Below the pieces are notes generated by a model. The model was not told the origin of the DNA, made no database searches, and saw only the letters and a list, made by a program, of their open reading frames with translations. The translations under genes were made by a program, and so were the position numbers. From assembly GCA_011109175.1 (NCBI GenBank), contig RDEW01000045.1, forward strand, positions 5,674 through 31,658: a stretch of 25,985 nt of DNA. The letters run 5' to 3'. Each line of letters starts with the position of its first letter. The stretch's first letter is position 1. This document shows positions 9,936-21,272 of the stretch, piece by piece. The stretch comes from Dicyema japonicum. Its lineage: Eukaryota; Dicyemida; Rhombozoa; Dicyemidae.

Positions 9936-10149
9936 AATAAACACAAATTAGTGCACTCCCACGTGTGTTACTGCATTTAAGCCCATTTCCGATGAAACGT
10001 ATGTGAGAAATGTCGAAATTGTTGAATGACTTGTATACTCAGCCAATATGTCTTGAACACAGAAAGGTCACAAAAGTCTTCGAATAAAACTAAATAAGAG
10101 CGAACATTCCTGGGGGGAAAGGACTCGTTGTTGCGTCCTTCCTGTCTCA

Positions 10150-10270
10150 TTGACTAATACAAGCCAACCCCCAATTTTCTAACCACATCACCTTGGTTGA
10201 TCTCTAATAGGTTACAGTGACTTTCTTGCTAGCCACCGATTTCCTCAACTTGAAAGGTCAGGACTCATCA
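10150..10270 (+). repeat. Dispersed repeat copy R2
   Basis: Only the end is clearly shared: gctagccaccgatttcctca followed by acttgaaagg (10228-10257), matching the ends of the copies at 9900-9925 and 18603-18632. Confidence 0.4.
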
Positions 10271-10795
10271 GAAACCAGAAGTTCTGAACAAAAAGTGTCA
10301 GTTGTACAAATCAGGTTCTAATTCTCCCGCCAAAAATTAAAAAAGTTGGTAAGATCATCTGCAAAAAACGAGCTCGTTGATTGTCTTTGTGGCTCACCTG
10401 TGTGCGTCAGAATATCTGAACTTAAGTGACGAAATAATAACCCAAATTGAACGAACGAGTATTATCGGTCACGTTGCTGCTTCAACAAGTCAGCTATCAA
10501 AGACTAAATGTTTTAATAATATAGAACTTCAAAGGACCGTGACTACACCAATTTTGGAAGGCATACACCCTAAACTCTGTTGTGTTTAAAATAATAGAAG
10601 AAACAGTATCCTGAAGAACTTGAACCACGTTTCTGCTTGTCTTCAGGCAAAATTGGAGGCAAATATCCTCGTCTTTTTTTGATAAAAGTTATATCCAAAT
10701 GGTAATAAACCTGAGTACACTAGAAGGAAGTTAAAAAATAAATATATTCAACATAAAAAGTAAAATTGTGTTGGATTTTGTGTTCTGATCCAATT

Positions 10796-11390
10796 AAATA
10801 TATTGCGACCTCCTGCACTGCGGATAGTTTCAATGATGAGGATCGTGAAATTTGCATTGCCACGAAGGGCTTGCATACGTCATCGTGGGTCGGATAAATT
10901 GTTCATACACTGTGACAAGGCTCCTAATTTGGTCTTTAGTGTTTTTGAGAGCACTTTTAAAATTCTCATTTTCTTCAGAGCAGAAGTTACCTTGTTCTCA
11001 ACATGTCAAATAAAAGAGAGTCCCTGATCAAAGGTGACCCCAAGAATCTTCCGTGTTTTGATAATAGGAATAGCCTAGTTCTTCATAATATTTTTTGGTT
11101 CGACACTGTCTTTTGTAAGTGGCGACAAAGGACTTTGATGCTGATGCGTAGAACCTCCGTTACGAGACCCACAGTTCCCGCCTGTCAAGCATTTGTTGGG
11201 CGGACTGAATAGCCGATTGAATGATCTTGTACTTGGAGGCAAGAATAATGTCGTCGGCATAAGAGAGGACTAGAGAGTTCTCATAGCGAGATATTGATTT
11301 GATGTTGGTGCAGAGTATTTGTACTCGTCTTCCATTTAGGAAGTTCCCAGGCCAATTCGGGTGGATGTTTGTTTCAAATATCTTCTCTGT
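10796..11390 (-). mobile_element. Decayed non-LTR retrotransposon remnant (LINE-A)
   Basis: On the minus strand, from 11390 down: FLNGRRVQILCTNIKS, a pre-motif-B segment; NSLVLSYADDIILASKYK, the RT catalytic box, at about 11285-11230; RKILGVTFDQGLSFI at about 11050-11000; and SALKKMRILKVLSKTLKTKL. The frame shifts between these pieces. The K-I-L-G-V-T-F word recurs at 24915-24935 on the plus strand, which suggests a related family. Confidence 0.7.
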
Positions 11391-11823
11391 GTGTTATAAC
11401 AACTGTTTTTTACTTAAATAAAGTGTGTGTCATGCCTGTGCGTAGTTAACTAATATGGCTCTGTTTATAGGCCCATGATCACTGGGTCAAAGAGAAAGAA
11501 ATAAAAGTTCTCAACTAACTAAGTGATCCCAGACCGACAAGGGAGGGACAAGTCCGGCGGGGTCGAGAATCCTGTACAGCTCTTCTCATTGGACATGGCA
11601 TTGGCTCAAATTTTATTACATGTTTGTAGATTTTTCGATAGTATATGAAACATGGGGCAGCTCGGTAGACTGGCCGCCTTTAAAAAATTTTCGTTATAAT
11701 TCAACTAAAAGAGCTTAAATCGAATATAAGTAAAAATATTAAATAATGAGTAAATATTAATTTAAATAAATAATTAAGTACAAAAAATAGCAAAACTATT
11801 ATATTCTGTGGACCTGAATAAAA
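11391..11823. other. Intergenic stretch
   Basis: Nothing identifiable. The last 150 bp is strongly A/T-rich and contains short poly(A)/poly(T) runs, and leads directly to the ATG of the PLPBP gene. Confidence 0.5.
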
Positions 11824-12826
11824 ATGATAGAATCAATAAAAACAAGATTAGATTGCGTGAATCTCGCCATAAACACAGCTTTTTCTAAAGTAAAGTCTAA
11901 TTCACGTGTTCCAACACTTGTCTGCGTCACCAAATTTAAACCAATTGAGAGCATAGTGGTTGCCTACAAATGCGGACAAACTCATTTCGGGGAAAACTAC
12001 GTATTACTGATTATCAAGACTAGATTTCCGAACTCGTGGAAAAGTCACAAAACAAACAAAGTCTAATTCACGTGTTCCAACACTTGTCTGCGTCACCAAA
12101 TTTAAACCAATTGAGAGCATAGTGGTTGCCTACAAATGCGGACAAACTCATTTCGGGGAAAACTACGTATTACTGATTATCAAGACTAGATTTCCGAACT
12201 CGTGGAAAAGTCACAAAACAAACAGGTAATTCTCTATTGTTAACTAAAGCTCACGGCGGAATGCTCCCAAATCAAGTGGCATGTGCTCGGTCACGTGCAA
12301 TCCAATAAAATTAAAAAATTATCTGGTCATTAGGTAACTAAAATTTAGAAGTTAAAAATTTGTTTATGGTGGAGACCCTGGATTCAATAGATTTTGCCGC
12401 CAAATTAAATCGAGTTTGGTGTCAGTTGGATTTGCCTCCTTTGAATGTTAAGATTCAGGTCAATACTAGTCAAGAATGCCGTTTTCAATGGTTAGTCATT
12501 TTCAGAGAAAAGCGGATGTAATTTGGATCAGGTCTCTGAGATTGTGGGATTCGTCCGACAATCTTGTCCAAAACTGATTTTCACGGGACTGATGACAATT
12601 GGGAGACCCGGTGATTCTAAGATTGACTATGAAGTAATCCAATGAGAGTTCCAATTAGACTTTACTGGAATGCAGAAATGTGGTTTCGAATGCACTGCAG
12701 ATTCCAGTTAGCGAGATTGAATTGAGCATGGGGATGTCAGATGACTTTGAAATTGCTGTTGAGATGGGAAGTACTCATGTGAGGGTGGGGACGAAGATAT
12801 TTGGTCCTCGACCTCTAAAGGGGTAG
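11824..12826 (+). CDS. PLPBP: Pyridoxal phosphate homeostasis protein (PLPBP/YggS)
   Basis: The protein starts [16 protein letters not shown] and carries the YggS signatures: [13 protein letters not shown], where the first lysine binds [79 protein letters not shown]; and FGPRP. It binds PLP in the cytosol or mitochondria and buffers the free cofactor; it has no known catalytic reaction. Introns: 12167-12189 (or its copy 12001-12023), 12226-12249, 12326-12348, 12469-12505 (37 nt, least certain) and 12634-12658. A perfect 166 bp duplication (11892-12057/12058-12223) repeats the end of exon 1, the first intron and the start of exon 2, and shifts the frame if both copies are spliced separately. 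Splicing from the donor at 12001 to the acceptor at 12189 gives the intact protein. Confidence 0.92.
11892..12223. repeat. Direct duplication D, 166 bp units, inside PLPBP
   Basis: 11892-12057 and 12058-12223 abut and appear identical. The unit contains coding sequence and one complete 23-nt intron. Confidence 0.95.
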
Positions 12827-13690
12827 AATAATTTTATTTTTGATTAATTTTTTTGAATTATTGGACTGAGATATTATGATGTCTGTCCATAAGAGGATTC
12901 ATTCTCTCCTTTTATTGGCTAATGTCTGTTAGGATTACAAAAATAGTGGTAGACTTGAATTAGTGTGGAAATTGGGGGAAGTAGTCGATGAATTATTTAA
13001 AAGAGATGCAATTTAAGTTATTAATGACTTAATTAATAGAACTTTCTAGAATAACTGATTCTAGAATAACCTGTTCCTCATTTAGAAGATAATTCTTATC
13101 CAAGCTCCCCCAACAGTGAACAGACGGGATTCGAATCCTGGGATTGGGTCTTCTAATTGTTTTTTGGTTCACAGCTAAGGGTTTCAGACGTCTCCCAAAT
13201 CCATTAAGAAGGGGAGTGAGAGGTTATAGATGAAGGCATTAAGATGTCGTAGTGTGCCAGAGCTACTTACCACCTCAGACCGGTTAGAATGTGTTTAATA
13301 CTTAAAATTGTGATTTGTAATGTTGGTAACCAAGTAACGAATGTAGATGATTGATTGAGTTCATACAATTATCAAAACAAATTGTTGACGACAGCAGAAA
13401 TATTCCAAGCATTTTCAGTTCATACCCAAACTTTTATGCAGAACATAATCTTAGTCAATTTGAATTGGCACATTAACATTGATTGGAAGGTTTATACTAG
13501 TGAATTACTGATAAAGCGCCAAAAATAGTCAAACTTTGATTAAATTTTCCCGCTTAGTTGCATTAAATTAAGTAAGCAAAATATTTATCATTCAGTCAAA
13601 TAATTGGTGAATAAACGATAGGATTACAGTTAATGAATAAATAAATTAATGTTTATAATAATTAATAGAAAAGTAATAAATTAGTGCAAC
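12827..13690. other. Intergenic stretch with an orphan open segment and a repeat
   Basis: Between 12935 and 13015 the plus strand reads DYKNSGRLELVWKLGEVV and ends in DELFKRDAI and TAA. It looks coding but has no recognised family and no certain upstream exon; the preceding frame MMSVHKRIHSLLLLANVC is separated from it by one stop. The rest holds the repeat at 13105-13200 and A/T-rich DNA. Confidence 0.35.
13105..13200 (+). repeat. SINE-like repeat with a tRNA B-box-like word
   Basis: Contains gctcccccaac and, after a spacer, acgggattcgaatcc, which fits the RNA polymerase III B box. The same order, gatcccccaac and acgggattcgtaccc, occurs at 18127-18160, and downstream words (cttctaattg/cttcattaat, gggtttcagacgtctcc/aggtttacgatgtttcc) are similar. 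A complete tRNA cloverleaf could not be folded by eye. Confidence 0.35.
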
Positions 13691-15618
<1,928 letters not shown>

Positions 15619-15868
15619 TGAGCTGATAGGGACTAACCACTAATATAACATTAATAATTGGCATTCGTTTTTAAACTTAATTTGTGCTTTCATATATTGG
15701 ATACTATTAGGAAGGATGGTAAATTGACAGAAGAGACGGATGCAAAGTTAGCTAAAGTGGTCTCGGATTTCCTTGCCGCATATTTATCCTAATGAGCTGA
15801 TAGGGACTAACCACTAATATAACATTAATAATTGGCATTCGTTTTTAAACTTAATTTGTGATTTCATA

Positions 15869-16447
15869 TTGCACCCTTGTGTGCTCAGGTGATATTTCAA
15901 ATTCTTTCAATTTTGTGTTGGACACCTGTTTTTTAATTACTTTTAGTCAAATTAATTACTCGGCTTTTAGTCATTCTTTAAATTTGAGGTGTCTTTGAAT
16001 AATAAAAATTATTAAAAATATCCTAATAGTCTTGATGTTCAATAAAACAACAGGACATAAAAAGGAATTGTGACCCCTGTTAACATAGAGCTTCACACTT
16101 TTCTTTCATACTCAACAAACGACTCTTCTTAGTACACTCCGGGGAATCTCTAATCATTGTAATGTGCCTTGAGATATATTACAACCCTTCATTTTCGAGA
16201 GGAGTTAGACATTGATTATATCGTATATCTCTCATAATAATCAAAACCATAAATTGATTTAAAACACAAAATCAATCAAACTGTGGAATAATTAAATGTA
16301 ACATAACCCTCACAAATAGATGTAACAATTCAATTTCTTAAATAATTAGTTTTACTAAATTCAACTCAATTTCTTCTACAAAACAAGGAATTACAAACAA
16401 AACAACCTACAAGTCCTACGAGTATTGATTAAAAGTACTATATTTCC
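15869..16447. other. Intergenic stretch between ATP synthase alpha and TOCA
   Basis: No gene is recognised. AATAAA-like words occur near 16000 and 16040. The word ttcatactcaacaaacgac at 16105-16123 is nearly repeated at 18111-18129, indicating another dispersed repeat fragment. Confidence 0.4.
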
Positions 16448-18061
16448 ATGACATTCTGGGATTACTCACTTTGGGTATAAATTTGTGACATTTAAGAACA
16501 ATTTTGATGATTTACTAGACTTTGACAAAAGGGGGACCAGTTTTTACTCGCAAATGAACGATTTCTGCAAAGAGTTTGTCAATGCCACTAAAAGTTACGG
16601 GACAGGACTAAAGTATATTTACTTAATCATCAGAAAAATGAGCGACAAGTACTATCGAATCAGAATTACAGATTACTACAAGTAAGTCAGCATCGGTGAT
16701 ATCAAGTGATGACAGACTAGTCTTCGGGTCAATTCTCGAATGGGTGAGGGACCTTGGCATTCTGTTGGAAGGAATATGCGAGAACTATAATCAACATGAC
16801 GAAATATTTAACCTGAACTTCAATTCATTCAAATCCAACAATAAAAAAGCTCAACAGACCCACGACCAGATATTCTCGAAGATTTCCAAGGAAGAACTCT
16901 ACATGAGAACAGTTCCAACTCCTAATGACTAATAGCGAATGAAAGAGCAAAGAGACGCTTATGTGAGTTACTCCAAGGCACACAGGAAATTAAAAGACGC
17001 AGAAAAGGCCAAGTCGGGTGAAGACTTTGAGAAAATGGAAAGTGATTTTAAACTCAAGAATGAGATTTACTCACGTGTGACCGAAACATGCAGAAATGAC
17101 GCCAAAAAGTTCAATAACCTAAGAAAGAACTGTCTCTCAGTCGAAATGGACGCCCTGATTAAGGTATCATCGTAGTCACGTGTAGGACATGAATTTCCAG
17201 ACGAAGAGAAGGGTTGAGAGTGAGAGAGACCTCCTCGATCACTTCCACAATGTCCTAAGGATTCAATTTGGGACTATTTACGACAGGATTAAGGATTTGT
17301 CAACCACGGGGGATCGAATTGACAAAAATAAGGGACAGATAATTTTGTGACACTATTAGGTGGTGGAGGAAATGTCCACGAGTTGTATAAAACGAGAACT
17401 TCCAGATCCAATTGTCACCGAAGACTTTGAGGCACAGCAAGGAAGCCACGATCAGATCAACCTCACAATTCATCGAAAAAGGGACAAAATAACTAACCAT
17501 ATTTATGACTTAGCCAACAAAAGGTAGTAACCACGTGCACTTCAGGGCCAAACTGATATCACTTCGGAATATTTACAATTCAAACCAGAAACTTGGCTCA
17601 ATCTCTAAGAGCGAGTCAATGATTGTAAAGATAGACAAAAATTTATCCTCAGCCTTTAAAAAATTGGCCATTTTGGATGAATCAGTAGTCTTTTAAATAA
17701 TTAAAGTCATCAACCAAATTATTAGAGAAGATATCAAAGGCAGGGAATATATCAGAGAGGTTCAATTATTTATGAGTTTAGACACTCATACGACTACCGG
17801 TTTGGGGGCAATAATTAAATAGAAATGAATTTTCGTCTGAATATGACCCCATATTTGCGGTGGTGACGACGGATTATATTTGTAATTTGAGATTTAATTC
17901 GAGCCACGTGTGATAAGACAATATCTGTGAAAGGGGGGGAGAGATTGGAAATTTTGTGTGAAGGGACCAGAATTGGGTGGCATTATGTCTGCAGATGCGA
18001 GGGAGATGAGGAACAAGGATATGTCCCCACTGACTGCTTACAGATTGAAGGCGAAATTTAA
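16448..18061 (+). CDS. TOCA/CIP4-family F-BAR, HR1 and SH3 protein
   Basis: Twelve exons with introns at 16475-16496, 16613-16633, 16682-16706, 16912-16935, 17164-17185, 17339-17359, 17524-17545, 17685-17706, 17760-17781, 17800-17822 and 17882-17903 (21-25 nt). The protein is about 450 residues. It opens MTFWDYSLWNNFDDLLDFDK, an F-BAR start; the helical F-BAR continues to about residue 270. An HR1 coiled coil follows (KRDKITNHIYDLANKRAKLI to the KKLAILDES segment), and a C-terminal SH3 (FAVVTTDYI, TISVKGGERLEIL, GWHYVCRCEGDEEQGYVPTD). This order is that of FNBP1/TRIP10/FNBP1L, which bend membrane and recruit Cdc42 (HR1) and N-WASP or dynamin (SH3) during endocytosis. The linker before SH3 is short. 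The intron at 17339 lacks a GT donor. ATG 16448 is chosen because FW near the start is conserved. Confidence 0.88.
17339..17359 (+). other. Apparent non-canonical AT-AG intron in TOCA
   Basis: The frame reads GGA CAG, then ATAATTTTGTG with stops TGA and TAG, then resumes in frame at GTG GTG GAG GAA ATG. Removing 21 bases (17339-17359) rejoins the frame, but the ends are AT and AG. No GT or GC donor nearby gives the right phase. It is not a U12-type AT-AC intron. A sequencing error in the donor is the simple alternative. Confidence 0.45.
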
Positions 18062-18110
18062 TTTAATTTTTAAAAAGTTAAGTTGTCTTTTTATTCGTGT
18101 CATGTGGCTT

Positions 18111-18225
18111 TTCATACTCAACAGATGATCCCCCAACCTTTTTATACACGGGATTCGTACCCAGTCACTTCATTAATCTGATACTCCTTTTGATCAGAAC
18201 TTGAGGTTTACGATGTTTCCAGAGT
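18111..18225 (+). repeat. SINE-like repeat, second copy
   Basis: Shares the order cccccaac, acgggattcg, then a C/T-rich and aggttt segment with 13105-13200, and its start (ttcatactcaacagatgatc) with 16105-16123. Confidence 0.35.
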
Positions 18226-18479
18226 TCGTCATTTCATCCATGATCACAGGACTTTAATCTACCATGAAGCTTATTGGATTCCTCAGAGGAGTCTTTCCCC
18301 AAATGACTCAATCAATAAATATGGTTGGAGGCAACAGCCATTTTTGCGGAAAGGCAAAACCCTCTCCTTCACAGTCTCTCTAATTGTTTTCCATAGAGTT
18401 CCTTGCTCCATATTCACTTGTGTAGAAGGTCTTATATGCTAAGAGTTTGTCTCAACATTACTTATTTCTCTTACAAAGC

Positions 18480-18650
18480 AGCTATCATCCAGTTTGCCTG
18501 ATAGTCACTACAGGACGAGAGGCTAGTCACCGTTCCCAGATTTCTTTAATCTGGACATCTTGCAAATCTCTTTGAGCTTCCACTTTAATCGCTACCTTTA
18601 TGGTAGTCACCGATTCCTTCCACTTAAAGTACTAGGGGTAAATATATAAG
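18480..18650 (+). repeat. Dispersed repeat copy R3
   Basis: Shares gagcttccactttaatcgct and the ending tagtcaccgattccttccac with R1 at 9865-9930. A related word, ctagtcaccgttcccagat, also occurs inside this copy at about 18522-18540, so the unit may itself be partly repeated. Confidence 0.5.
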
Positions 18651-18712
18651 AGAAGGGGTAAAAATTTAAGATTTATAAAAATAAGATAAAAAAAGCCAAA
18701 GATAAATGAAAT

Positions 18713-21081
18713 TTAGCAAAGTGGAATAATGTTTTTGTATTTAAATGAAATAAATTCAATGAATGAATAAATCATATCAACTCCTAAAGAATTAACAATA
18801 ATAACCATTCTTATATTCAATTCTTTCCTCGTCAGATTCAGTCCCCTCTCCAATTGAGTATAATATATGCCACGACCGCACAAAGAAACCATGACAATCC
18901 AACAATAATCTGTTATTGTCCTGTACAGATGACTGTGATTTAGCATAGCATTTGCATCCATCAATAATCTGGGACTAATAACCACAGATTACATGTATAG
19001 CAGCAAAGTGGTACATCAAATCCTGAGCTATTTGTTCATCTCCTTCTGGAAGGGATTCATTAAATATGTAAGGACTAGATCTACTAGTGATACTCTCAGC
19101 GATTCTCACCGCCGTCTGTATTGCTGTAAAAGTAAATCCAAGTGAGATACCCCGTTTCCACACTACACAAATGTTGGAGCTGTCATGTTCAGCAGTCTTA
19201 ATGGACAGAAAGAATCGTCTGAGGATGGTCTCAGTCCGTATAACCAAACAGGATATGTTGTATCGGAAAAATTTCATTTCCTCGTCATCTTCACGTGGAA
19301 TATCTTCCATTATGTAGTCCATAGCCAATCTGTGAGACTCGAGGACAATGAGGTAGTGCATGAGTCTGTTAAAGCTGTTCCGTTCCTTGTCCTTAAATGT
19401 TATCAAAAGTGAGAACGGACATAATGAGGACACAAGAAATACTGAGTCCGCAAACTTCGGAGGCCAAATCACGATAAATCAAGTATCGGAATGAATACTT
19501 CAAAAAATCCTCGTCTGATTCCTGAAAAGCCAGTTCAGGGACCTCGGAACTCCTGTTAGAATCCGACAATTGGAAAGAGGAAGCACGTCGAAATGTGGGA
19601 GATTGAATCTGTTGCAGACCGTGAGGCGGAGTGATAATTTCAATGCCTTGGAAGGACCTAGACTTTTCGTATTTGATCGTCCGAGTTGTCTGAGACACAT
19701 TATAGACGTCCACAAATTCAGAAAAGGGAGGAAAATTGAAAAGTCGGTTAACAATTGGTGGAAAGATGGGGTTTCTTTTATCCACCTTTGGACTACCAGC
19801 CGAATCAAGAGAAGCCTGGTCGACGATGGGAGTCTTGCATGGAGAGGCGTGGTAACCCGTTTCGATATGAGTATATCCATCTTTGGAATACTCAAAGACA
19901 CCCTCCCCAATAAACTCAAGCTTGTAATTTCCACCGGGAGAATTAGCCATCAACGAAGCTAACAATTATAAGATACATACGTCTTGACACCTTCTGAGAG
20001 ACTTTGGGGGCGTCAAAAGTGGCCGCAAGGAAGGGATGACTGAACCACTCATCTAACATATTAGAGGACAAAACCAACTGAAGCTGATACGATTATCCGG
20101 AGACAATTGTAACATTCGAGTGATGAGGTCCCTTAGCAATTCATTAGTATCACTGGGAAATCTTTATAGGTGATTTAATAAAAGCACGTGGGTTGAGAAT
20201 TAGTAGAGTAGAGAGACTTGAGTTGGATTTCATTCGAAGCACGGAAAGGAAGCGAGTAAAATCGGCAAAAGTAAAGAATAACCCCAACACTGAAGATGTC
20301 GGAAATGGAAGAATGGGGAAGTCGCAGAAATATCTCAGGGGCCTTCAATCAGTATTGTAATAACCATATAACTGGGAGATCCTAAATATGACATTGTCAT
20401 TTGATCCTCAGTCAGAAAACGGGAAAACCCAAAGTCAGCTAAAGTAAAGATCACACAAAAACTAATTTTGAGAACAATCTCCAAAGGAGGCATAGAAACT
20501 CCACCTCCAATATGGTGGAGGAGAATATTCTGTGGTTTCAAGTCCCTATGGACAATATTAAGGGAGTGAAGGACTTTCATCCCTTCAGCTAAGAGTAAGA
20601 CCAAAAGAAACTTATTTGTCTAGCAAAATGAGCCACAATAGAATCATCAAGTTTTCCCGCTTCTAGACATAAGTACAAGTCAACTTTTAGTGTATGCATC
20701 CAAATCACCACCATTGCAGTACTAAACTAATTAAACAGTAATACCTCCATGAACAGATAGATTGAGTCGTCCTTGAACTGAAAATAAAAAAAATAACAAC
20801 CGAATAGTCAAATAACTGCACTAAATTTTTTTGACTAATCGAAGATATTTCCTACTAATAATAAGTAGTTATTACTTGGAGCACAGTTATCTCCCTTTCC
20901 CACGTTTCCATGTTACGTCCAATAATAATCTTTTTAACCGCAATGGGAACATTACCATGCATGGTCTACCACTAACGGAGATCACAACCTTACGGATTCC
21001 TCTATAAACACTGCCAAATTGTCCCGAACCAATGGAGGAGTTGATTGGATTAAACTCAAATTGACCAAAACTCTCAGCCAT
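18713..21081 (-). CDS. ULK: ATG1/ULK-family autophagy kinase
   Basis: About 15 exons can be joined through 14 introns of 22-26 nt. The N-terminal kinase domain has IGSGQFGSVYRG (glycine loop), IAVKKI (ATP lysine), YLFMEYCNGGDLDAY (hinge), IVHRDLKPQNILL (catalytic loop), ADFGFSRFL (DFG), SPSYMAPEIF (APE), SVGVILYFC and NEWFSHPFL at the end of the C-lobe, all as in ULK1/2. A serine-rich linker follows (with SPTFRRASSFQLSD and NRSSEVPELAFQESDED, the latter rather ULK-like), then a helical C-terminus (SFNRLMHYLIVLESHRLAMD to HFAAIHIID) resembling the EAT/tMIT domain that binds ATG13. The protein is about 650 residues, shorter than human ULK1 (about 1050). ULK starts autophagy by phosphorylating ATG13 and Beclin complexes. 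ATG 21081 is the first ATG in frame. The 5' end is part of duplication G. Confidence 0.88.
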
Positions 21082-21205
21082 ATAACTCACAAATGCGCAT
21101 AATCTTTTATTTATTATAGGGAGGAGTTGATTGGATTAAACTCAAATTGACCAAAACTCTCAGCCATATAACTCACAAATGCGCATAATCTTTTATTTAT
21201 TATAG
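21034..21205. repeat. Direct duplication G, 86 bp units, at the 5' end of ULK
   Basis: 21034-21119 and 21120-21205 abut and appear identical. The unit spans the 5' flank and the first 16 codons of the kinase, so a second start codon with 16 codons lies upstream of the true start. Confidence 0.95.
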
Positions 21206-21272
21206 GATTTTTCGTAAATCAACAATGCAATAATTATTTAACCAAACATCAATAATCCGTCAAAAATATTAA

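Larger units (their letters stand above)
9658..10795. other. Intergenic stretch with dispersed repeat copies
   Basis: No gene is recognised. A 70-codon open frame at 10377-10589 (+) matches nothing I know. Two copies of a dispersed repeat are described separately. Confidence 0.4.
18062..18712. other. Intergenic stretch between convergent TOCA and ULK genes
   Basis: No gene. It holds a SINE-like segment at 18111-18225 and dispersed repeat copy R3 at 18480-18650. The 60 bp before 18712 is A/T-rich. Confidence 0.5.

Noticed and set aside
13105-13160. A tRNA gene around the word gggattcgaatcc
   Set aside because: Only a weak T-arm can be paired. No acceptor stem, D-arm or anticodon arm fits around it, and a similar segment at 18127 suggests a repeat.
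19570-19962. A 130-codon plus-strand open frame and a 144-codon minus-strand frame at 19500-19934
   Set aside because: Both are shadows of the ULK linker exon, which joins in frame to the kinase and C-terminal exons.
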